DNA from: Cryptomeria japonica | Taxonomy: Eukaryota > Streptophyta > Pinopsida > Cupressales > Cupressaceae | Length of the DNA stretch: 64,000 nucleotides | Assembly (NCBI RefSeq): GCF_030272615.1 | Contig: NC_081406.1 | Span: 475,560,900-475,624,899 of the forward strand | Direction: 5' to 3' | In this document: positions 55,939 to 64,000 of the stretch, piece after piece | Position numbering within the stretch: position 1 is the stretch's first letter | Layout of the letters: each line of letters opens with the position of its first letter | The notes under the pieces: generated by a model | Databases searched by the model: none | Seen by the model: the letters and a program-made list of their open reading frames with translations, nothing else | What the model was told of the DNA's origin: nothing | Made by a program: the position numbers and the translations under genes

Positions 55939-56863
55939 GAGGCCTCTTCCCTTCATTTGGTATCTTATGTCTATTGTAATGTTACTTTGCCAGACTGGTA
56001 TTGGGGTTGCTTCGAGGAATGAATGCCTCCTAGCCTTGGCATTGCTTCTTGCTTGAAAGATAACAACTAGTGGTGATTTAGTGTAGTTGTGAGAGTTTGT
56101 AGTGGGGATTGCATTGTAGCTTGAGTTGTGCTTGAAATTCAGTTATTTGGATTTCATTTCATTTTCGGGAGTCGCGGTTAGCAGGGCAGATTTGTAGTTT
56201 CACTCATATTTCAAAATAAAAACATATTCATTCTGGGTATTGCATATTTCTTCTTGTTTTGGCTGGGCGCTCCTTTGTGCAAATTTGCAGATTCTAATAT
56301 GAAGTGTTTTATTTTATAGAGAAGAATCGCCATTCTTGCTTGGCGTCACTGCTGGGAATTGCCCTGGGGTTCGTGATAAATAATCTGTTGGGTTAATGTC
56401 TGATTTCTTGGTATTGGTTGGGTCGCCTCCTTCATAGGAAGCCATTGCTTTTGGTTTTGGGTCATTCGGACTAGTATTGAGAGAGTAATGAGCATTTTAG
56501 TGATTCCATGTGTTGCTGGTTAAGCATTTCACGTGCAGGTCTGTCATAAATTAGAATATTAAGATTGATCCTTGAGTAGAAGTTCTTGGACTTATCATTT
56601 TTGTTAAGCCCGGGAGAGCCTTCTATATTGTTACAGCATTGGATAGTCTTAATCCTATGATCTTGGCAAGCATTTACTATCATATTGTTAGCTGAACAGT
56701 AGTATTGGCAGCATTTCTTCTCATTTTCATTTCACGCTTGTTATTTACATTTAATTCCATTTCTAAGTTCTTAGCATCTTCGCCATATGGTAGCTCCATT
56801 CCCACCCTGGGTTTGAAAGCACATGCTTGGTGTCGAGTTTTCCTTTCAGCAGTTGTAATTGTA

Positions 56864-57085
56864 AAGATCCTCTGACCATATGTTAGTCCATCTTGGGCAC
56901 ATTCTTGGTTAGAGTTGCTTTGAGCATGCACCAAGATCCTCTGACCATATGTTAGTGCATCTTGGGCACATTCTTGGTTAGAGTTACTTTCAGAATGCTT
57001 TAAGACCCTCTGACCATATGCTCACGCCTTGCCCAACCCGGGATCCTGGTGTACATTCTTTGTTAGAGTTGTTTTCCGCATCGTT
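56864..57085 (+). repeat. 69-bp tandem repeats in element D 5' LTR
   Basis: Units start AAGATCCTCTGACCATATGT at 56864 and 56933; a diverged third starts at 57002 (AAGACCCTCTGACCATATGC). The same trio lies in the 3' LTR at 63601, 63670 and 63739, and reversed in the solo LTR near 1745-1900. Confidence 0.9.
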
Positions 57086-57172
57086 TTGGTTTAAGTGCTA
57101 ACCCTAACGGATGTGTGTTGCATTACTCTTTGTAATTGAAAAATTGAAAAAAATTGGTCTGTGATATTTCAG

Positions 57173-57184
57173 TGGTATCAGAGC
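57173..57184 (+). other. Element D primer-binding site (initiator Met tRNA)
   Basis: TGGTATCAGAGC one base after the 5' LTR end. Confidence 0.95.
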
Positions 57185-57218
57185 CTCACATCCTGCCATC
57201 CTGTGAAACAAACCTTCT

Positions 57219-58710
57219 ATGAGTGACAGAGAAAGAAGATACTTAGCAAGGGAAGATAAGAAGGCTGCAAGTCAGTTTCAGTTTTTTGTGGTATCAGGTT
57301 CCTGAAGGTCAGACAACATCAAAGGTTTTGAGGGCTCATTGGGAGTCTTCTCCGAAAACAGAAATGGGGGACAGTGAAAGGCCAGTGGGTGGTACTGAGA
57401 GGTTTACAAGCAGTCGGGATGAAAGTGGAAAAGGAAGGGAAAGAACACCAAGTCCAGGAAGGAGGTTCGAGAGGAAGATGGATGCCTTATTGGATATGGT
57501 ATCTCTCATGATGGGGAAAATGGGTTAGGGTTCTAATTCACAGAACAATTAAGGGCACATCGGAGAACACAGCGGCTCCAACCAGCATAGTGAACATGCT
57601 GCTCCGCATACCTCAAATAGAACAAACATTTCTTCCAGGCCTTTTAAACCCACCTTCTTTGGCACCAGTAAACCTTCAACCCGATCCGGGAGAGAATGCA
57701 TCATTTGTGGAACAGTTGAGACTTGATTGTGCTGAGTATGAGTCTCTTCCTGATGAAATCAAGTTAGACATGTCTTACAATGATTTCGTGGACCATAAAA
57801 GGAAGAATAAAGGACATGGGAGACATCGTGAACATAGGGAAGAAACAGTATAGAGGGATTTGCATCAAGCAATCAACAAGGTTATGCTTCCACATTTTGA
57901 CGGGAGTGACAGTAGTTCAGCTAGAGCTTGGATACAGAAGTTAGACAACTATCTAGCTCTTAGACCCATGATAGAAGAGGAGGCAATCAAGTTTGCTACG
58001 CTTCATTTAGATGGGGTAGCACACGAATGGTGGTACCATGGTCTAGTCACCTTGGGGCATCGGTCGATCACTACCTATGATGAGTTCACCAATAGGCTCA
58101 CAAAGAGATTCGAGAAAAAGGATCCAGAAGTGCATTTCAGAGAATTGGCACAACTTAGACAACATGGCATAGTCGATGCTTACATAGCTGAATTTCAGAG
58201 GCTTTCAGTAATGGTCGCAGGAATCACTGAGAGGCGGTTGGTGATCCTCTTCAGTGAAGGGCTTATGGAACCACTCAAGGGTTGGATTAAAGCTTTCGAT
58301 CCACCCTCCTTACAAGGGGCAATGAAAAAAGCAAGAAATATGGAGTGGGTTGCTCCTAAGGCAAAAATTCAATCCAAGCCATTATTTCACAAAAAGGATA
58401 AAGGAAAGGGACCTCACCATAAGGAGTTCAAACATCATAACACTCATGTCACAAGGCTGGATCCAGAGACACTTAACGAACTCCGAAGAAAGGGGTTATG
58501 TTTCCGGTGTAGAGAAAAATGGTCCCAAGATCATATTTGCCCAAAGCGAGTCAAAATTCATCAAATTGAATACTATTCAGCTGGAGAAAGCGATTCTGAT
58601 TCTTCAGACCAGCAATTAGATTGTGATGATAGCGAAGTGGAAAGAGTTCCTGAAGAATCTGAAGGTGAAAAAAGAAGTGGGGGTACCTTGGCTCAACTTT
58701 CGAGCTTTCA
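57219..58710 (+). pseudogene. Element D gag
   Basis: First Met at 57219 (MSDRERRYLAREDKKAA); a frameshift near 57280 leads to the 57286-57528 segment, then another change of frame into 57590-57853 and, after a TAG at 57851-57853, the long ORF at 57860. Gag domain: DGSDSSSARAWIQKLDNYLA and LDGVAHEWWYHGLVTLGHRS. It is followed by ELAQLRQHGIVDAYIAEFQR, a basic linker, the knuckle CFRCREKWSQDHICPKR (C-x2-C-x7-H-x-C) and an acidic Ser/Asp tail. It packages the element RNA. Confidence 0.93.
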
Positions 58711-59533
58711 AAAAAATGAATCCTTCAAGGTTCGAGGGATGATTAAGGGGCAACGAATAGTTGCTTTGATTGATACTGGAGCAACACATAACTTCATTGA
58801 TGAAGTGGTGGTGGCAAAGAAAGGGCTGCAAACAAAAGATTTTGAGGGCTTCAAGGTTATGGTTGCTGATGGGTTTCACATTTCTTGCACCAAGAAGATC
58901 CCAAATATGTCTATGCAATTGGGCAACTACGAAGTCAAGGATGACTTCTATGTAGTCAACATTGGAGATACGGATACCGTCCTAGGCATTCAATGGCTGC
59001 GTTCACTTGGAGAGATCTCCCAAAATCTGCAAACCATGGAGCTCAAGTTTCAATCCGATGGGAAGAAGGTGGTGTTAAGAGGAATGTCTAACGGTGGACC
59101 TCGGATTGTGTCATTCAAGCGAATGGCAAAGTTGATTCGGCATGATCAAGTTGAGTGGGCTACGAAATGTATGATTCTCCCAGCTAGTCCGGTTGAAACA
59201 AAGAGGGACTACCCTCCTGATATCCAGTCCTTACTCACCAGGAAGAGTAAAGTGTTTGCTGATTTACCTCCTGGGCCACCTCTCGAACGAGGCTCAGAGA
59301 ATGTCATAGAGCTCAAGGAAGGGGCTAAACCAGTTATCACAACTCCATATCGGTACCCTAAGAAGCAAAAGGATGAGATTGAGAAAAACATTAAGGAACT
59401 CTTGGAGATGGGCTTCATTTGTCCAAGTAAGAGTCCTTTCGCTTCAACAGTTGTTCTTGTGAAGAAGGATGGTACCATTCGCATATGTGTGGATTATCGT
59501 GCTTTGAATCAAAGCACCATCAAAAATCAATAA
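58711..59533 (+). pseudogene. Element D protease and start of reverse transcriptase
   Basis: Same frame as gag. Protease with VALIDTGATHNFIDEVVVAK (active-site DTG) and QLGNYEVKDDFYVVNIGDTD. Linker PPLERGSENVIELKEGAKPV. RT N-terminus TVVLVKKDGTIRICVDYRAL. One Lys of the usual KKKDG is missing. It ends at a TAA inside NRYPIP (CGATAC to CAATAA). Confidence 0.95.
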
Positions 59534-60378
59534 CCCATTCCAAGGATAGATGAGCTCATAGATGAGCTACATGGAGCCAAGATCTTCTCAAAGATTGATC
59601 TGAGGTCGGGCTACTACCAAATATGAGAGGGTCTGATGTTGAGAAGACAACATTTCGATGTCACTGTGGTCACTTCGAGTTTTTAGTCATGCCATTTGGG
59701 TTGACTAATGCTCCAGCTACCTTCCAGTCTTGTATGAACAGAGTCTTTCAGAAGCAGTTGAGGAACTTCGTGTTAATCTTTTTTGATGACATTCTGATCT
59801 ACAGCAGGACATGGGAAGAACACCTCAAGCACGTAGAGGAAGTGCTTAGCATCCTTGAATCAGAAAGTCTGTTTGCCAAAGAATCCAAATGTGAATTTGG
59901 AATGAAGGGGCTACTTTACCTTGGTCACATAATCAGTGCTGATGGAGTGAAGGTTGATCCCGAAAAGATCAAGGCAATAGTTGATTGGCTACCCCCAGAA
60001 AACTTGACTCATTTGAAAGGGTTCTTGGGTTTTTGTGGTTTTTACAGAAGATTTGTGAAGGGCTATTCACAGAACGCTGCTCCTCTTACTGACCTCACGA
60101 AAAAGGGAGCTTTTTGTTGGACAGAAAAGGCTCAAACTACTTTTGATAGGTTTAAGAAGATCATGAGCTCTTGTCCGGTTTTGGCAATTCCAGATTTCTC
60201 CAAGCCCTTCAATCTACAGTGTGATGCATCTGGAGGTGGTGTTGGGGCTGTTTTGATGCAAGACAAGCATCCCATTGTGTTTGAGAGCAGAAAATTAAGA
60301 GGTGTTGAAAGGACCTACTCCATCTATGACAAGGAAATGCTTGCAATCATGCATGCATTAGCTAAGTTCAGATAGTAT
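59534..60378 (+). pseudogene. Element D reverse transcriptase and start of RNase H
   Basis: First catalytic Asp in [12 protein letters not shown], then a frameshift near 59620. From 59623 the frame is open: [20 protein letters not shown], catalytic [57 protein letters not shown]. RNase H begins FNLQCDASGGGVGAVLMQDK and [24 protein letters not shown]-to-TAG change at 60376-60378 stops it within RNase H. Confidence 0.95.
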
Positions 60379-61566
60379 TTGGTGGGGAGCAAATTTGTGG
60401 TCAAGACTGATCACAATAGTCTCAAGCACTTCATGCATCAGAAGGATTTGAACGAGAGACAACAAAAGTGGGTGAGTAAGCTTCAAGCTTATGATTTTGA
60501 CATTGAGTATGTCAAAGGGAAAAACAATATTGTGGCTGATGCTATATCTAGGAGACCTGATCTGAGTTCATTATGTGAGCTCACTGCTGATTGGAAGGAC
60601 ATGTTGCTTGCTGATTATGCCAAAAATCAGTTGGCAATCAGCATCATTGAATGTACTTTTCATGATGAAAGGTACAAGGTGGTTGACGGGCTGATACACT
60701 ACAAGGGTAGAATCTTTGTGGTGGTTGATTCTAAGCTCAGAAAGAAGATTTTGATGACATTCCATGACATTCCACTTGCTGGTCATCAGGGTTTCTTCAA
60801 GACATATAGGCAGATTCGGGAAAGATTTGCTTGGAAAGGGTTGAAAGGGGAAGTTCAATGCTACATCCAGGAATGTCCTACTTGTCAGATGAACAAGAAT
60901 GAGCACACTCTACCTGCTAGTCTGCTGCAACCTCTTCCCATTCCCAACCAAAAATGGGAAAGCATATCAATGCACTTCATCACTGGGTTGCCAAAGGCCC
61001 AAGGCAAAGATTGTATCTATGTTGTAGTGGACAGATTGACAAAGTTTGCTCACTTCTTTGCCATCACGAGCTCTTTTTCAGTAGCTCAAGTTGCAGATTT
61101 GTTTTTCAATGAGGTGTTTAGATTGCATGGGTTGCCAAAAAACATTGTGAGTGATAGGGACAACAAGTTCCTAAGCACCTTTTGGCAAGAAGTCTTCAGG
61201 ATGAGTGGTACGGTGCTTACTCCAAGCACTAGTTATCACCCCCAAACCGATGGACAAACGGAGATAGTGAACAAGTGGTTGGAAGGCTATCTGAGAAACT
61301 ATGTTTTGGAGCAGCAAAGAGCATGGGTGAAATGGCTCCACATAGGCGAGTATTGTTACAATTCTTCCTTTCACATGTCAATAAGGATGTCTCCCTTCAT
61401 GGCTCTCTATGGTTATGAGGCTCCTAGCTTTGTTGATTTGGTGTTTGGTGATAGCAAAGCCCCTCAAGCCAGGGATTTGTTGCAGCAAAGTCAAGACATC
61501 TTGAAATCTTTGAAGAACAACTTGCAGATTGCTCAGAATCAGCAGAAGATGTACGCTGATCAATGA
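60379..61566 (+). pseudogene. Element D RNase H end and integrase
   Basis: RNase H: KTDHNSLKHFMHQKDLNERQ, NIVADAISRRPDL. Integrase finger: AGHQGFFKTYRQIRERFAWK and ECPTCQMNKNEH. Core: first Asp position altered in context (SMHFITGLPKAQGKD, where relatives have SMDFITGLP, so the first catalytic Asp is His), second Asp in [15 protein letters not shown], Glu in [14 protein letters not shown]. It ends in a TGA (CGA to TGA) at 61564-61566. Confidence 0.95.
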
Positions 61567-62013
61567 CGCGTTGAGCGCTCTTTTGAGGTTGGAGATATGG
61601 TTTATCTTCGACTACAGCCATACAGACAGTCTACTCTCAAGAAGAGTGGAGCTAAGAAGCTCAAGCCTCGTTTCTATGGGCTATTCCAAGTCATCAGAAA
61701 GGTTGGAGTAGTAGCTTATGAGTTGGAGCTACCTTTGAGTAGTAAAGTGCACAATGTCTTCCACGTGTCTCGCCTCAAGAAGGCACTTGGAGATAATGTT
61801 ATTGCTTCTTCACAATTACCACCTTTGGACGAAGAAGGGCAGTTGATTTTGATTCCAGAGGAGATTATTGATTCCAGAGAGCGTTCTTTGAGAAGAAGGA
61901 CAATCAAGGAATACTTGGTGAGGTGGAAGAATTTGCCCTTGGAGGATGCAACTTGGGAGAATGAGGAGATTTTGCAGCATCCAAACTTGCAATTGCTTGA
62001 GGACAAGCAATAT
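61567..62013 (+). pseudogene. Element D integrase C-terminal domain and chromodomain
   Basis: ERSFEVGDMVYLRLQPYRQS, KLKPRFYGLFQVIRKVGVVA, then KVHNVFHVSRLKKALGDNVI, and the chromodomain RTIKEYLVRWKNLPLEDATW followed by ENEEILQHPNLQLLEDKQYW. The frame ends a few codons into the 3' LTR (62050-62052). Same frame as the preceding segment. Confidence 0.94.
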
Positions 62014-62014
62014 T

Positions 62015-62026
62015 GGGGAGGGCGGA
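62015..62026 (+). other. Element D polypurine tract
   Basis: GGGGAGGGCGGA directly before the 3' LTR start at 62028. Confidence 0.85.
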
Positions 62027-62027
62027 C

Positions 62028-63909
62028 TGTAATGTCCCCTTCTCAGGCGTAATGTTTCAGTTGACCGATGGCCTATTTCGGAGACCGTAGGCTACTCAAT
62101 GGGTGAAATTAGGGTTTCCAATTTTGGAGTTTGTTGTTGCTCGTGAATTAGAGTTTGGATCGCGGATTCTTTCTGGGTTTTCAAAGGGCTTCACAGTGGT
62201 ATGTCCGACTTTGCGTTCCGAGCACTTTTTGGAATTTACTATTTTTAGTAAATTCTATTTCTGGCAGTGGTCTTGATTATTTCGACACAGTTGGTTCTCT
62301 TCTTCAGTTGGTTCAGTTGGCTTCGTCACTTTTGGCCTTGGGATGTTTTTGGAGAGATAAGTTCATTTCATTTAAATAATGTTATGTTTTAATGTTATAT
62401 TTTAAAGTTGACCCCTTGGCCTAGCTTCATCACTTCAAGTTGTTTTAAAAGGTGGTCTTCAAGGGTGGACGCATCATGGAAGGGATTTAATATTTCCTAA
62501 GGTCTAAAATCTTGCTTATGAAAAGGGGTGCCAACTTTATGAAGAGAAGTGAATTAAAATAAAGGTTAATCAAGCTTTTAAAAGTGGCGCCATCTCTTGG
62601 AGGAAAATTCAAATGTGAAATTAGGGCACACTTTTTAGAAGCCTCTAGAGATCCCTTGTTAAGCTTATAAATGGAGGCCTCTTCCCTTCATTTGGTATCT
62701 TATGTCTATTGTAATGTTACTCTGCCAGAATGGTATTGGGGTTGCTTCGAGGAATGAATGCCTCCTAGCCTTGGCATTGCTTCTTGCTTGAAAGATAGCA
62801 ACTAGTGGTGATTTAGTGTAGTTGTGAGAGTTTGTAGTGGGGATTGCATTGTAGCTTGAGTTGTGCTTGAAGTTCCGTTATTTGCATTTCATTTCATTTT
62901 CGGGAGTCGCGGTTAGCAAGGCAGATTTGTAGTTTCACTCATATATTTCAAAATAAAAACATATTCATTCTTGGTATTGCATATTTCCTCTTGTTTTGGC
63001 TGGGCGCTCCTTTGTGCAAATTTGCAGATTCTAATATGAAGTGTTTTATTTTATAGAGAAGAACCGCCATTCTTGCCTGGCGTCACTGCTGGGAATTGCC
63101 TTGGGGTTCGTGATAAATAATTTGTTGGGTTAATGTCTGATTTCTTGGTATTGGTTGGGTCGCCTCCTTCATAGGAAGCCATTGCTTTTGGTTTTGGGTC
63201 ACTCGGACTAGTATTGAGAGAGTAATGAGCATTTTAGTGATTCCATGTGTTGCTGGTTAAGCATTTCACGTGCAGGTCTGTCATAAATCAGAATATTAAG
63301 ATTGATCCTTGTTTAGAATTTCTTGGACTTATCATTTTTGTTAAGCCCGAGAGAGGCTTCTATATTGTTACAGCATTGTATAGTCTTAATCCTATGATCT
63401 TGGCAAGCATTTACTATCATATTGTAAGCTGAACAGTATTACTGGCAGCATTTCTTCTCATTTTCATTTCACGCTTGTTATTTACATTTAATTCCATTTC
63501 TAAGTTCTTAGCATCTCCGCCATATGGTAGCTCCATTCCCACCCTGGGTTTGAAAGCACATGCTTGGTGTCAAGTTTTCCTTTCAGCAGTTGTAATTGTA
63601 AAGATCCTTTGACCATATGTTAGTCCATCTTGGGCACATTCTTGGTTAGAGTTGCTTTGAGCATGCACCAAGATCCTCTGACCATACGTTAGTCCATCTT
63701 GGGCACATTCTTGGTTAGAGTTACTTTCAGAATGCTTTAAGACCCTCTGACCATATGCTCACGCCTTGCCCAACCCGGGATCCTGGTGTACATTCTTTGT
63801 TAGAGTTGTTTTCCGCATTGTTTTGGTTTATGTGCTAACCCTAACGGATGTGTGTTGCATTACTCTTTGTAATTGAAAAATTGAAAAAAAATTGGTCGGG
63901 GATATTTCA
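62028..63909 (+). repeat. Element D 3' LTR
   Basis: 1882 bp, near-identical to the 5' LTR. It carries the same hairpin (62233-62254), TATA box (62666-62673) and 69-bp repeats (63601 onward), and ends GATATTTCA. Confidence 0.96.
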
Positions 63910-63992
63910 ATATCTTCCAGATTGTGCTGTTTGGAAATTCAATGTCCCTTAAGTTTTTTACGCTGGCCTCTGTGATTGAAGAGAAGGTCTAA
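63910..63992 (+). pseudogene. Candidate coding stretch interrupted by element D, right part
   Basis: After the ATATC duplication the frame open at 55149-55292 continues (QIVLFGNSMSLKFFTLASVI) and stops at TAA, 63990-63992. Together about 74 codons. Gene identity unknown. Confidence 0.35.
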
Positions 63993-64000
63993 ATTATTCC

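Larger units (their letters stand above)
55293..57171 (+). repeat. Element D 5' LTR
   Basis: 1879 bp, TGTAATGTCCCCTTCTCAGG to TGATATTTCA. Contains an AATTTACTA/TAGTAAATT hairpin (55498-55519), a TATA box (55931-55938) and three 69-bp repeats (56864-57085). Confidence 0.96.
55293..63909 (+). mobile_element. Element D: complete Ty3/gypsy chromovirus, youngest in the window
   Basis: 8617 bp, with LTRs 55293-57171 and 62028-63909, primer site 57173-57184, gag-pol, chromodomain and polypurine tract. Perfect TSD ATATC (55288-55292 and 63910-63914). The first 390 bp of the LTRs differ at eight positions (about 2%), mostly transitions. Gag, protease and the RT start share one frame, as expected of a single gag-pol ORF. 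The copy is disabled by frameshifts near 57280 and 59620 and by stops at 57851, 59531, 60376 and 61564. Confidence 0.97.

Noticed and set aside
55420-62379. The 74-codon ORF repeated at 55420-55644 and 62155-62379
   Set aside because: Again the same position in both D LTRs; the frame covers the hairpin region and has no family match.
1-64000. CRISPR arrays, operons, ribosome binding sites, rRNA or tRNA genes
   Set aside because: No regular direct repeat-spacer pattern, no bacterial gene organisation and no cloverleaf were seen; tandem repeats are LTR minisatellites.

Overview
This window looks like plant nuclear DNA, most likely from a gymnosperm (conifer-like) genome. That is inference. It rests on a dense nest of old, broken Ty3/gypsy LTR retrotransposons with long LTRs (about 1.0-1.9 kb), very little host coding sequence, and a host-type intron swollen by LTR insertions. 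No bacterial, organellar, CRISPR, tRNA or rRNA feature was recognised.

Layout. 1-9208 is a decayed plus-strand chromovirus-like element (A; gag, protease, RT, RNase H, integrase) split by three solo LTRs (1653-3395, 4281-6162, 6465-7801) and a smaller insert. 9209-9997 is an LTR-like piece. 9998-10447 and 17362-18271 are two halves of a plus-strand integrase fragment of a second family (B), split by a complete minus-strand chromovirus (C, 10448-17361, TSD AATTT). 18270-18804 carries an LTR end and primer-binding-like site. 18805-34409 is a large minus-strand family-B element (B') with short LTRs, gag, pol, a long integrase tail and a further large ORF after the integrase. A 5'-truncated plus-strand chromovirus (E, about 22324-27420) sits inside B'. 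34410-48375 is a mosaic of LTR pieces and minisatellites around a second, related large ORF (F, 39802-43073). 48376-55292 looks like part of a host gene on the plus strand: two splice-bounded exons (49063-49301 and 54643-54717) in matching reading phase, with an intron that has absorbed two head-to-tail LTRs. 55293-63909 is a complete, younger chromovirus (D, TSD ATATC, LTRs about 2% different over the part compared). D sits inside a short open stretch that resumes at 63910.

How the parts work together. The chromoviruses A, C, D and E share one plan: gag with a Cys/His knuckle, aspartic protease, RT with FFDD, RNase H, integrase, C-terminal chromodomain. C and D use an initiator-Met tRNA primer site (TGGTATCAGAGC). 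Family B instead has an FLDD reverse transcriptase, an integrase with a long acidic/basic tail and no visible chromodomain, and an extra post-integrase ORF. Every element has stops or frameshifts, so none looks autonomous.

The most unusual signals are: (1) the post-integrase ORF family shared by B' and F; (2) hairpins in the D and tandem LTRs whose arms change in a compensatory way; (3) several LTR-internal minisatellites; and (4) the host exons embedded in this retrotransposon nest.
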